Source: Actinomycetaceae bacterium
GTDB taxonomy: Bacteria; Actinomycetota; Actinomycetes; Actinomycetales; Actinomycetaceae
Assembly: GCA_030537795.1 (NCBI GenBank)
Contig: JAUNVE010000006.1
Location: 19,866-83,865, forward strand
Length of the DNA stretch: 64,000 nucleotides
Direction: 5' to 3'
A program made the position numbers and the translations under genes. The notes under the pieces were generated by a model. The model did no database searches, had not been told where the DNA came from, and saw only the letters and a list, made by a program, of their open reading frames with translations. Of the stretch, positions 1 to 8,757 are shown one piece after another (positions within the stretch are counted from its first letter, which is position 1; every line of letters begins with the position of its first letter).

Positions 1-322
1 TCTGCGCCTGTTTCAGTTCCTTTTCAGCAGCTTCGCGAGCGGCTTCCGCCTGCGATTGACTGGACTGCAACTTTTGGATCTGAGCATTTAAGTCAATACG
101 TTCACTTCGCAACTGGTTTTCTGAGGTCGTCAACTGATCCAAGAGGGTGACAAGTTCATCTTCTTCTAAAGATTGCAGGGGGTCTTCGCGTTTCAGCTTC
201 ATCTGAGTGACCAGAGCGAAACCGAGCACCAGACATAAAAGTCCCACCACGAGGTGGATGGGCCTCATGGGAGTGGTAACCAGATCGCGTAATCGACGTT
301 GGCGTCCAGAGTGTGCACCCAT
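1..322 (-). CDS. DUF881 family protein, partial (C-terminus outside window)
   Basis: The first 107 residues of a membrane-anchored protein whose 3' end lies beyond base 1. It starts with ATG at 322, three bases after the small basic protein gene ends. A single hydrophobic segment at about residues 20-37 follows a basic N-terminus (positive-inside anchor). After it comes a long charged heptad-like stretch (about residues 55-107) that looks like a coiled coil. This is the known DUF881 layout: short cytoplasmic N-terminus, one TM helix, coiled coil, then an extracytoplasmic domain not visible here. The DUF881-Sbp-DUF881 order is a conserved actinobacterial arrangement. The family's function is unknown. 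The assignment rests on context plus topology because the diagnostic C-terminal domain is missing. Confidence 0.7.
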   Translation of the reverse strand, partial: MGAHSGRQRRLRDLVTTPMRPIHLVVGLLCLVLGFALVTQMKLKREDPLQSLEEDELVTLLDQLTTSENQLRSERIDLNAQIQKLQSSQSQAEAAREAAEKELKQAQ

Positions 323-325
323 TGT

Positions 326-658
326 CTATGCTCCGAAAATATTGCGACGAATAGCCGCAGCGTTAGAGAAGATTCGGATACCGAGGACAACCACGATAGC
401 CGTAGTCATCGCCGATCCGACTCCGAGCTGCGCTCCCATGAATACAAGCAGGGCCGCTACAACAACGTTCCAGAAGAAGGAAATAATGAAGACTTTGTCG
501 GAAAATTTGCCGTCGAGATAGGCGCGTGCCGCGCCAAAGAGAGCATCGATGGCTGCCACCACCGCTATCGGCAGGTAGGGTTGCAGAGCGTAAGGAATAG
601 TGGGATCAAATGTTAACCCCAGGATTATTCCCAGTACGAGTCCGAGTATGGCAATCAT
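326..658 (-). CDS. sbp: Small basic protein (Sbp, DUF1290 family)
   Basis: A 110-residue integral membrane protein with about three hydrophobic segments (near residues 1-15, 27-45 and 55-92) and a short basic tail. Length and the sequence around the central LDGKFSDKVFIISFFWN stretch fit the DUF1290/small basic protein family of actinobacteria and firmicutes. The biochemical role is not established. Its ATG overlaps the stop of the upstream DUF881 gene by four bases (ATGA), so the two are translationally coupled. A second DUF881 gene starts three bases downstream. The three therefore form a tight operon. Confidence 0.85.
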   Translation of the reverse strand: MIAILGLVLGIILGLTFDPTIPYALQPYLPIAVVAAIDALFGAARAYLDGKFSDKVFIISFFWNVVVAALLVFMGAQLGVGSAMTTAIVVVLGIRIFSNAAAIRRNIFGA

Positions 659-1491
659 TCGTTCTCCTCAGCCGGGTCGTCGATGGATGCGGCGGCTTGT
701 GTGCGTATATCCGCGGGTTTGAGCGATAAATTCGATTCCTGCTTGTATGACAGGCTGATCCCATACATTGAGTATAGAACCGAAAAGTACTCTCCTGAGC
801 GTCCTGAACTGACGGAGTTATGCAAAACCTCAGAATCTCCGATAGCTGACACTACATAGGGTGCTTCAATGGCTTCGAAATCAACTAGGATGACACCGCC
901 TGCCGTGCGAACTGCGGTTGTGGGCCCAATCCGAATGCCATTGACGGCAATACCTTCAGCGTGTCCTTCCCACAGCGAGTTGATAAGGGCACGCAAATCG
1001 GAATCTTGCACCCGCCCTTTACCCTCTGCATCGGCGGCTTCTGCCACAGTTATCGTCAGTCCAGGTCCCTCCAGAGCGTCTAATTGAGCAAGTTGACGCA
1101 CCTGCGGTGTCGCACGTCGGGCCGACGTGTCGGAGGCAGAATATACTTTGATCTTACCGTTCAGTTCATCGACTTCGGTTTCGAGTCTTTTCACCGTTTG
1201 TTGGTGCTGCTCGATCTGCGCGATGAGATGGGTGGCAACGTTGGCTCCCGGTTTATCCGGGTCGAGGAGTCCGCGCACCGAAACGGTTGTAATAAACGCA
1301 AGGATGGCCGCCAATATGAGCACAAAGATCCGCTCGGGTGCCGTTTTCTTTTGCTGGTGCACATCGTCATCTGCGAGGCTACCCCAGCCGAGTGGATCAT
1401 CGAGGATCGCCTGCAACAAAGACATCGAAGCAGCCGGATTCTCATTGTGCGCATCGTCGATATTGCGACGGTTGTCTATGTCTGGAGCCAT
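655..1491 (-). CDS. DUF881 family membrane protein
   Basis: A 278-residue protein. A cytoplasmic N-terminus of about 53 residues precedes one TM helix (about 54-72), then a coiled coil (about 87-115) and the conserved DUF881 extracytoplasmic domain. That domain is recognised from the GPGLTITV stretch, the LRALINSLW helix and the VNGIRIGPTTAVRTAGGVILVD segment. The fold is often compared to that of division/septum proteins, but the function is unknown. Its start overlaps the end of pepN by 16 bases and its stop overlaps sbp by four. This suggests one transcript from pepN through sbp and the second DUF881 gene. Confidence 0.85.
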   Translation of the reverse strand: MAPDIDNRRNIDDAHNENPAASMSLLQAILDDPLGWGSLADDDVHQQKKTAPERIFVLILAAILAFITTVSVRGLLDPDKPGANVATHLIAQIEQHQQTVKRLETEVDELNGKIKVYSASDTSARRATPQVRQLAQLDALEGPGLTITVAEAADAEGKGRVQDSDLRALINSLWEGHAEGIAVNGIRIGPTTAVRTAGGVILVDFEAIEAPYVVSAIGDSEVLHNSVSSGRSGEYFSVLYSMYGISLSYKQESNLSLKPADIRTQAAASIDDPAEENE

Positions 1492-4070
1492 TGTTCTTGA
1501 ATCCTCAGGCGACGGCTAAGTTCATCATGTTTTTCCATCATCAGTCTCCGTAAAGCAGGCGGAGCTTCATCCTGTTCGTTTAACCAGCGCGCAGACATGG
1601 ACCGCAATGCTGCCGCATCATCGGGATATGAAGCATCCACGTTAAGGGGAAAGCCGCCAGCTATGAAACGGTTCCCCATCCCAATCGTATGGCTTTCCCA
1701 GTATTCATCGACACGTTGGAAAAATTCACCGGCGAAACCACCAATATGACCGGCACGAGTACCGATGCTTAAGCCTTCGAGAATCGCGGATGTTTCTTCA
1801 TTCGTGATCTCCGTTTCAACTAAACGATCCCACAGGGTTCTTCTGCTAATTCGATCAGGTAATGCTGCTCGGGCTCGCAGTGCCGAAACTTGCGCTTCGC
1901 CGGAGGGATCGTCAGCCAGAAAGCTATTAATGTCGGACTCGCTCAATCGCCCGTGGCTTGCCAGGGCGGTACGTGCTTTCCATGCCAGAGTAGGTCCAAC
2001 CTCCATAAGCGCTGATTTGCCGAGCGAAAGATCATGGAAGAAAGCCAGGTAGTTTTCGTTATCCTGGGCAAGTAGCGGGAATACTCGCACAGCCAAAAGT
2101 GCCCACATGCGTTTGCGGTCTGGTCGTTGATCGCGTCGAATTTCTTCGAGTGCCTGTCTGATAATGTGATCGGCGATGTCTTCTCGCATTTCGGAGGGCA
2201 GATATCGCTCGACGCTTGCCGCTGAAAGTGTGAGGAGATCTTCGGCCACCGCGTCTTCTGCTTCAGCGGCTACGTGACGCAAGGCAGACTCAATATAGCG
2301 ACGAGGATCCAATCGTCCGTCTCGTACCGCATTCCACAGCGAAGACCAGATGACTGCTCGGGAGACTGGAGATTTAACAGCTCCCACATAGTCCAGAGCC
2401 AGATCTGTTGCACGTTCATCAAGCTCGACGATTCCATAAGTTAAGTCATCGTCATTGACGAGAACAAAATCTATCCGCTCAGCAATCTGACAGGGAATGG
2501 AAAAGGTGACCGACGCTTCGCGCATAATGAGGTTCTCGGTGTGTACCCGCTCCATTTTTCCTTTAACCAATGCATAGAATCCAACCTTAAGCGCATGGGG
2601 ACGGTGTACGACAGTGTCGGTAATCGGATCCACGCAGTGCTGGCGGAGGACGTATGTATACGCGGTTTCGCCGCGGTGAGAACACTCAATGGTAAAGCGA
2701 GTAGGTCCAGATGTGTGGAGCCATGCTGCTTGCCACTTATCCAGGTCGTCTCGCGGTGACGATTCTTCCAAGGCCTGCAGAAAGTCCGTCAGCGTCGTGG
2801 CTCCGTAGGCATGTCGCTCAAAGTATAAGCGGGCGCCGGCGAAGAAGGCGTCGGATCCCAGGTAGGCTACCAGCTGCTTGAGAACCGCCGCCCCCTTAGC
2901 GTAGGTGATGCCGTCAAAACTGTGTTTGGCTGCTTCTACGTCGGGAATATCGGCGACAATGGGATGGGTGGTGGGTAGCTGATCTTGCTCATAGGCCCAC
3001 TCTTTGCGGCCCGAGGCGAACGTTGCCCATTCACCGGTAAATTCGGTGGCCTCCGCTAACCCCCACGAACCTTGATTATCGGCAAATGATTCCTTCAGCC
3101 ATAAATCATCCCACCACGCGGGGGTCACGAGATCGCCGAACCACATATGACACATTTCGTGGAAGATAACGTTTGCTCGCTTTTGACGCTGAGCTCTGGT
3201 GGGGCTGTCGCGGTGGATAAAATGCTCATTAAAAGTGACACATCCCGGATTCTCCATGGCTCCGAGATTGTATTCGGGTACGAACACCTGGTCGTATTTT
3301 CCCCACGGGTAGGTCAGTGCGTAATGTTTGTGGTAGAAATCAAGACCTTGACGAGTGATGGCAAATATATCAGCGCTATCGAAGTATTGGGCAAGTGATT
3401 GACGGCAATAAGCTTTCAAGGGAACTTGAATCGGCTCTTCGACAGTTGCGGACCCACACCACTGTCCCCCATCGAATACCGCATAAGGACCGGCAATGAT
3501 GGCAGTAATGAAGGAAGACAGAGGCAGTGTTTGAGCGAAAATGACAGTTTGCACGCTACCGCTAACTTTGGTTTCTCTAGCAGCGGTATTGGATAAGACC
3601 ACCCAGTTGGCGGGAGCTTTAACGGTGAAGGACCAGCGGGGTTTGATCCCAGGCTGATCGAAACAGGCGTATACGCGCCGCGCATCAGTGGGTTCGTACT
3701 GCGAGTATAGGTAGGTCTCGCCGTCCTCCGGGTCGACATAGCGGTGTAGCCCCTCACCTGTGCGGGAGTACTCACAATCAGCTGCAACGGTAATTTTCAC
3801 CGGACGACCGGTTGGCAACTCAGTCAATTCAATACGCGATCCGGTGAATGTATAAGCTGATTCTTTTCCATCCACCAGCACCGACTCGACATGATGAGCA
3901 ATCAGGTCAATGAACGTGCATGGCTCCGAAAACTCGCAGGTGAGAGTCGCAATGGAGCGAAAGGTAGATTTGTCCGTGGGGGCTTCAGTCAAGTCCAGGT
4001 GAACGTCGATGCTGTGCACCTGCGTCACACGAGCTCGATGGAGAGCTTCAGAGCGGGTAATGGTCTGCAT
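1476..4070 (-). CDS. pepN: Aminopeptidase N (M1 zinc metallopeptidase)
   Basis: An 864-residue cytosolic M1 aminopeptidase that removes N-terminal residues from peptides. The exopeptidase motif GAMEN is at residues 270-274. The zinc site HEMCH is at 304-308, with the third ligand Glu327 inside LKESFAD, giving the HExxH-x18-E spacing of the family. The N-terminal saddle domain and the long C-terminal helical ERAP1-like domain are both present, and full length matches actinobacterial PepN. It starts with ATG at 4070; the adjacent antiporter gene upstream ends at 4100. No signal peptide is seen. Confidence 0.95.
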   Translation of the reverse strand: MQTITRSEALHRARVTQVHSIDVHLDLTEAPTDKSTFRSIATLTCEFSEPCTFIDLIAHHVESVLVDGKESAYTFTGSRIELTELPTGRPVKITVAADCEYSRTGEGLHRYVDPEDGETYLYSQYEPTDARRVYACFDQPGIKPRWSFTVKAPANWVVLSNTAARETKVSGSVQTVIFAQTLPLSSFITAIIAGPYAVFDGGQWCGSATVEEPIQVPLKAYCRQSLAQYFDSADIFAITRQGLDFYHKHYALTYPWGKYDQVFVPEYNLGAMENPGCVTFNEHFIHRDSPTRAQRQKRANVIFHEMCHMWFGDLVTPAWWDDLWLKESFADNQGSWGLAEATEFTGEWATFASGRKEWAYEQDQLPTTHPIVADIPDVEAAKHSFDGITYAKGAAVLKQLVAYLGSDAFFAGARLYFERHAYGATTLTDFLQALEESSPRDDLDKWQAAWLHTSGPTRFTIECSHRGETAYTYVLRQHCVDPITDTVVHRPHALKVGFYALVKGKMERVHTENLIMREASVTFSIPCQIAERIDFVLVNDDDLTYGIVELDERATDLALDYVGAVKSPVSRAVIWSSLWNAVRDGRLDPRRYIESALRHVAAEAEDAVAEDLLTLSAASVERYLPSEMREDIADHIIRQALEEIRRDQRPDRKRMWALLAVRVFPLLAQDNENYLAFFHDLSLGKSALMEVGPTLAWKARTALASHGRLSESDINSFLADDPSGEAQVSALRARAALPDRISRRTLWDRLVETEITNEETSAILEGLSIGTRAGHIGGFAGEFFQRVDEYWESHTIGMGNRFIAGGFPLNVDASYPDDAAALRSMSARWLNEQDEAPPALRRLMMEKHDELSRRLRIQEQWLQT

Positions 4071-4099
4071 TGCTCCAGTCTAGCGAAAGCCTGGAACAG

Positions 4100-5536
4100 T
4101 TAACGTTTGTCTTTCGGTCGGTTAGCTTTTCGAATTTTTGACGTTCCCAACCCGGTGTTGAATGCGGTTTGCGTATTTGATGTTTTCGGTGTTTTTCGTT
4201 TACCGGTCGATGTCTTCAGTGAGTTCCCACTGCTAGCCGAGGACTGGGACTCTTTGCGCGCCCTCGTTGAGCGCACTTTCTTGGCCCGCGATTTCGATAT
4301 CTGCGCGGGACGAGACACCCGATGGCGTGATCGCAAATGGGTGAGGGCGAACTCAATCGGATGGGCTTCAATTGCAGCTCCGGTAATGGCAGCCAAAAGC
4401 GGCATGAGGAGAACCGAAAGAGCTCCCGCTGCAACGAGAATGGAAGCTGTATCAGCTGCCATAGCTTCCGCACTGGTAGCTACGTGCGTAACTGCAATAA
4501 TGATTGGCAATGAAGTCGTCGAATACAACGCAATGGTGACGCGTTCGCGCGCTGTATAACTGTGATGTGATGGCGAAATAAAGGTAGAAGCGTAGACCGG
4601 AATCGCGCGGACAGCCATCATCAGAGCTACCACTCCGAGTAAGCCAGCCGGATACTTAATAACAGCCTGCGGATCAATACCGGCTCCGGAGGTAACAAAG
4701 AATAGTGGGATCATGAACCCGTAAGCCAAACCATCAAGTTTTTCCTCCAGTTCTTCTCGTCCAGAGGGCAGGGCTGTTCTCATAATAAAGCCGGCTGCGA
4801 ATGCGCCCAGTACCACGTCGAGTTGAACGATTGACGCCAGTGCCACCAGACCTACTAACACTGCCACAGTTAGTCGCATGGTGGTTTGAGCCGTGGTCTC
4901 GGCCTTCATATGTATGAAGTGGAGGAAGCGCGCGCCGAAGCGACGAGCCTGGCGCGGAACGAGGGCGATAATAATTGATATCGCAATAAATAACACCAGT
5001 ACCAGTACGGTTTCTATGGGTGAGCGTACAGACAGCAGCAGTGCCATTGCGAGAACAGGGCCAATCTCGCCGAGCGTTCCGTGGGCAATAACTGCGTATC
5101 CAACGTTAGTTTTCATCAGGCCGCGTTCTTTGAGAATCGGAATGAGAGTTCCCAATGCGGTGGCTGATAAAGCAATGGCAATAGCGATCCCCTCAACGGA
5201 GTCAATCGTCGTAAAGGGCATTATTTTGACGGCTAGAAAAGCCAGCACAATAGTGAGTATCCACGCCAGCAGAGCCGTGCGAGCGCGGGTGCCTTTAATT
5301 TCTTGGATATCGATTTCGTACCCCGCGAGGAGGAATAGGAAAGCTAAGCCAAGTTCGGATAGTAGGGTCATGGATTCTGACATCTCAATAATGCCAAGCA
5401 TATGGGGCCCTGCCACCATCCCAGCGGCGACGAGGAGGACGACCTCCGGGATGACGTGTCGTGGAATCAAATGCGCAATCAGAGGTGCTATCAGGGCGAT
5501 GGCAGAAATCGCAAATAGTGAGGTGAATTCATGCAT
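4100..5536 (-). CDS. Cation:proton antiporter (CPA2/Kef type) with basic C-terminal tail
   Basis: A 478-residue membrane protein with about 11-12 hydrophobic helices typical of Na+/H+ or K+/H+ exchangers of the CPA2 superfamily. Recognisable parts include LSELGLAFLFLLAGYEID in helix 3 and the AGFIMRTALPSG and PLFFVTSGAGID segments. The start at 5536 is chosen over an in-frame ATG at 5569 because GGAGG lies eight bases upstream of it. No TrkA-N/RCK domain follows the membrane part. Instead, the last 65-70 residues are rich in Lys, Arg, Ser and Thr and look disordered. Ion specificity cannot be read from the sequence. It is divergent from the purine permease gene. Confidence 0.85.
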   Translation of the reverse strand: MHEFTSLFAISAIALIAPLIAHLIPRHVIPEVVLLVAAGMVAGPHMLGIIEMSESMTLLSELGLAFLFLLAGYEIDIQEIKGTRARTALLAWILTIVLAFLAVKIMPFTTIDSVEGIAIAIALSATALGTLIPILKERGLMKTNVGYAVIAHGTLGEIGPVLAMALLLSVRSPIETVLVLVLFIAISIIIALVPRQARRFGARFLHFIHMKAETTAQTTMRLTVAVLVGLVALASIVQLDVVLGAFAAGFIMRTALPSGREELEEKLDGLAYGFMIPLFFVTSGAGIDPQAVIKYPAGLLGVVALMMAVRAIPVYASTFISPSHHSYTARERVTIALYSTTSLPIIIAVTHVATSAEAMAADTASILVAAGALSVLLMPLLAAITGAAIEAHPIEFALTHLRSRHRVSRPAQISKSRAKKVRSTRARKESQSSASSGNSLKTSTGKRKTPKTSNTQTAFNTGLGTSKIRKANRPKDKR

Positions 5537-5639
5537 TTGCGTTCCTCCTATCCTTATCGTGTAGAACACATGAAATTAGCAGATTAGACGGTTGGAGTTC
5601 TATAGTGACGGTGTCCGACCGCACACTGTAAGGACTGTT

Positions 5640-7568
5640 ATGTCAAAACAGGCAGACCTCCATCCCGTCGATCAAGTACCACCCGCTGCGAAAACAGTTG
5701 TGCTGAGTATTCAGCATGTTTTAGCGTTTTATGCCGGAGCTGTCGTCGTTCCGCTGGTGATAGCCGGTGGTCTCAATTTAAGCGCTGAACATACCATCCA
5801 CTTGATTAATGCGGATTTGTTCACATGCGGCATTGCCACCATTATCCAGTCAGTTGGGTTCTGGAAGGTCGGCGTTCGGCTACCAATTATCCAAGGCGTG
5901 ACAACCACTGCTATCTCCCCCATCATTGCGATTGGTCTGGCTGTGACGGGCCCTGATGGCGGAGTTGAAGGGCTTCCCTATATATACGGCTCGATTATCA
6001 TCGCCGGTTTATTCACGTTTTTTGCAGCTCCTTTTTTCGCTCGCATCATTCGGTTTTTCCCTCAAGTGGTCATCGGCACCGTACTCGCCACCATGGGAAT
6101 TACTCTGCTTGGCGTCTCAGCGGGTGACATTATCAATCGAGTCGATGAGATGAATCCGCCTCAGCCAATCGCCATGAAATCTATCGCCTACGCGGCGGGT
6201 ACCCTCCTCATTATTATCCTTGTGCAACGATTCTTTAAAGGATTTATGGGCACCATTTCGGTACTCCTGGGACTTGTAATCGGAACCGGAGTTGCAGTGG
6301 CTCTAGGAGATGCGAGTTTCGCCCAGGTCGGCTCCTCAGAGTGGCTCGGTGTAACCACTCCGTTCTATTTTGGGTGGCCCAAGTTCGCCCTCACCGGCGC
6401 AATTTCGATGATTATCGTCATGATCATTACCATGGTGGAAACAACCGGAGATGTGTTTGCTGCCGGCGAGATCGTAGGGCGGCGAATTACCAAAGCACAT
6501 ATTGCCTCAGCCTTGCGTGCCGACGGCTTGTCAACCACGCTCGGTGGGGTTTTGAACTCCTTCCCCTACACCTGTTTCGCGCAAAATGTCGGACTTGTGC
6601 GGCTCACGCGCGTCAAGTCCCGTTGGGTGGTAGCAGCCGCTGGTGTCGTGATGATTATTCTGGGCATCATTCCAAAAGCGGGCGCTATCGTCGCCGCCAT
6701 TCCAGGCCCCGTACTCGGTGGAGCTTCTCTCGCGCTTTTCGCGAATGTGGCGCTGGTTGGCATTCAAATGCTTTCGAAGGTCGATCTTCACGATGCCCGC
6801 AATGCCGTCATCGTGACGACGTCATTGGGACTGGCCATGCTCGTTTCCTTCAAACCTGATGTGGCTAGCGTATTTCCGCCGTGGGCACAGATATTTTTTG
6901 CTTCCGGCGTCACTTTGGGATCAATTACCGCTATCGTGCTGAATTTTCTCTTCTTCCACGTCGGTACCCAATCCGGTCGCGATGTCACTACCTCAACACG
7001 CGGACATGCGATTGGTCTTGAAGAAGTTAACGCCATGAACCGCGATCAGTTTGTCACCACGTTCTCCCCGTTATTTAACGATCAAACCTGGCCGTTGGAA
7101 ATCGCCTGGGATGCCCGGCCATTCGCAGACGTTCAAGAGTTACGATCGGCGATTCAGGAGGCCGTATTGACTGCCAATCCGGATCGGCAAGATGCTCTCA
7201 TTCGCGATTATCCCGATATGGAGGAACTTCTGTTATCAAATGAAGAAGAAGCGGCCGCCATTTCTCGAGATATCGGTTCTCTCGCGCTTGAACACATGAA
7301 TGATTCGGAGCAGGAGCAGGTGCGCGAGATCTCCAGGCAGTATCGTGAAAAATTCGACCTGCCTTTTGTCGCATGTTTAACGACGATGGATTCTCGTCAG
7401 CAGATTATCGATAAGGGTGTTCGACGGTTGGAAAACTCGGTGGCGCAAGAACGCATCGTCGCCCTGTCCGAAGTAGTCGAGATCGCTAACGATCGCTTTG
7501 CGATTATGCTGGCTAATGCCAACCCTATTCGATCGGCTTGGGCACGTAAATTTGAGCAACTGAATTGA
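5640..7568 (+). CDS. NCS2 xanthine/urate permease fused to a UraD-like (OHCU decarboxylase) domain
   Basis: A 642-residue fusion. Residues about 1-440 form a 14-helix nucleobase:cation symporter-2 permease carrying the NAT signature QNVGLVRLTR and the helix-8 acidic motif MVETTGDVFAAGEIVG. This fits uptake of xanthine or urate. Residues about 455-642 resemble 2-oxo-4-hydroxy-4-carboxy-5-ureidoimidazoline (OHCU) decarboxylase, with the DARPFADVQEL, ALIRDYPDM and REKFDLPFVA blocks in family order and spacing. The position that is catalytic His in active enzymes (usually in AHPDLA) is Tyr524 here (bases 7209-7211), so the domain may be non-catalytic. The start at 5640 has AAGGA upstream. No uricase or HIU hydrolase gene lies in the window. 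Confidence 0.85.
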   Translation: MSKQADLHPVDQVPPAAKTVVLSIQHVLAFYAGAVVVPLVIAGGLNLSAEHTIHLINADLFTCGIATIIQSVGFWKVGVRLPIIQGVTTTAISPIIAIGLAVTGPDGGVEGLPYIYGSIIIAGLFTFFAAPFFARIIRFFPQVVIGTVLATMGITLLGVSAGDIINRVDEMNPPQPIAMKSIAYAAGTLLIIILVQRFFKGFMGTISVLLGLVIGTGVAVALGDASFAQVGSSEWLGVTTPFYFGWPKFALTGAISMIIVMIITMVETTGDVFAAGEIVGRRITKAHIASALRADGLSTTLGGVLNSFPYTCFAQNVGLVRLTRVKSRWVVAAAGVVMIILGIIPKAGAIVAAIPGPVLGGASLALFANVALVGIQMLSKVDLHDARNAVIVTTSLGLAMLVSFKPDVASVFPPWAQIFFASGVTLGSITAIVLNFLFFHVGTQSGRDVTTSTRGHAIGLEEVNAMNRDQFVTTFSPLFNDQTWPLEIAWDARPFADVQELRSAIQEAVLTANPDRQDALIRDYPDMEELLLSNEEEAAAISRDIGSLALEHMNDSEQEQVREISRQYREKFDLPFVACLTTMDSRQQIIDKGVRRLENSVAQERIVALSEVVEIANDRFAIMLANANPIRSAWARKFEQLN

Positions 7569-7638
7569 TTATTTCTTCCACTCTCGGTTGCAAAACGATA
7601 CCGAATGCTAAATCATATATCGTTCCGTGGACAAGCGG

Positions 7639-7668
7639 TTGCTTACATGGGCGCTAACTTGCTACCTT
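7639..7668 (+). promoter_or_regulatory. Candidate promoter of the TAXI-TRAP operon
   Basis: TTGCTT at 7639-7644 and TACCTT at 7663-7668 are spaced 18 bases apart and lie about 90 bases before the start codon. The match to the -35/-10 consensus is only fair and was made by eye. Confidence 0.3.
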
Positions 7669-7692
7669 GCACTAAGTTCACGTTCGCGCAAC

Positions 7693-7736
7693 GGTGCGGG
7701 CAACTGAACTGTCAAGTCCCCGATGAAGGGGGCACC
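7693..7736 (+). promoter_or_regulatory. Stem-loop in the TRAP operon leader
   Basis: GGTGC (7693-7697) can pair with GCACC (7732-7736). Nested inside, CCCC (7718-7721) can pair with GGGG (7728-7731) around a GATGAA loop. The structure ends ten bases before the AAGGAG ribosome site (7747-7752) of the binding-protein gene. It could modulate translation or mRNA stability. No known riboswitch class was recognised. Confidence 0.35.
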
Positions 7737-7758
7737 CTATAAAAGCAAGGAGATAGCA

Positions 7759-8757
7759 ATGCGACCTCGCGTTTTGTTTGCTGTGGCAGCTGCTGCAGCC
7801 CTAACCCTGACCGCGTGCTCATCCGGAGATACCGGTGGGTCTAATGAAGGAGCAGACTCAGGTGCCGCAGGCGACGCCTCTGTCGACTTCGTCACCATTG
7901 TAGCCGGTGGTACTTCCGGTCCCTACTACCAAATCGGCGCCACGATGGCGCAGGTTCTGAAAGATGAACTGGGTGCGGACAGCTCTGTTCAAGCCACTGG
8001 CGCATCGGTTGAGAACATTACCCTGTTAACTACGGGTAAAGCAGAAATTGCTTTTGCGATGGGTGATGCAACGCGCCAAGCGGTTGAAGGCACCGGCCCA
8101 TTTTCTGATAAAGAAGGTCTGAGCGACCTGAAAGCAATTACTGCCCTGTACCCGAATTTCGTCCAAATTGTCACCACGGAGCAGTCTGGAATCAAGTCAG
8201 TCGAAGACATGAAAGGCAAGCGTATTGGTGTTGGAGACCAGAACTCCGGCGTCGAACTCAATGCCCAAATGATTCTCGATGCTCATGGTATGACCTATGA
8301 CGATATCGATGAAGACTATCTGTCCTACGCTGATGCCATTGACCAAATGAAGAATGGTCAGGTGGATGCTGCCTTCGTCACGTCCGGTCTTCCGAACTCA
8401 TCGGTGATGGATCTTGTCACGTCTCATGATGTGGTGATTGTTCCTATCGAAGGTGAAGGCATGAAGAATTTGCTCGAGAAATACCCCTTCTTCAAAGAAA
8501 ATGCCGTTCCTGGAGGGACCTACGACCAGGAAGAGGACGTCCCCACGGCCTCAATTATCAACCAACTACTCGTTTCACCGGATTTGAGTGACGACCAGGT
8601 ATATGCCATTACCAAGGCTCTGTTTGAAAATCTCGATACCATTCACCAAGCTCACCAGGCTGCTAAACAAATCACACTGGATTCTGTCGAAGACGGTCTA
8701 GCTGTGGATCTGCATCCAGGCGCGGTGAAATATTTCGAGGAAAAGGGTGCGCTTTAA
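7759..8757 (+). CDS. TAXI-family TRAP transporter substrate-binding lipoprotein
   Basis: A 332-residue exported binding protein. The N-terminal signal ends in the lipobox LTAC followed by a Gly/Ser/Asp-rich linker, so it should be a lipoprotein on the outer face of the membrane. The mature part carries the TAXI hallmarks: VAGGTSGPYYQIGATMAQVL near the start, then ENITLLTTGKAEIAFAMGD and the GKRIGVGDQNSGVELNAQMIL block. TAXI proteins serve TRAP systems for dicarboxylates such as glutamate or 2-oxoglutarate, but the substrate here is unknown. The start at 7759 is set by AAGGAG seven bases upstream. It is the first gene of a three-gene transporter operon. Confidence 0.9.
   Translation: MRPRVLFAVAAAAALTLTACSSGDTGGSNEGADSGAAGDASVDFVTIVAGGTSGPYYQIGATMAQVLKDELGADSSVQATGASVENITLLTTGKAEIAFAMGDATRQAVEGTGPFSDKEGLSDLKAITALYPNFVQIVTTEQSGIKSVEDMKGKRIGVGDQNSGVELNAQMILDAHGMTYDDIDEDYLSYADAIDQMKNGQVDAAFVTSGLPNSSVMDLVTSHDVVIVPIEGEGMKNLLEKYPFFKENAVPGGTYDQEEDVPTASIINQLLVSPDLSDDQVYAITKALFENLDTIHQAHQAAKQITLDSVEDGLAVDLHPGAVKYFEEKGAL

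Noticed and set aside
4893..5564. 223-codon open frame on the plus strand
   Set aside because: Antisense to the antiporter gene, with no ribosome site and shadow-type composition.
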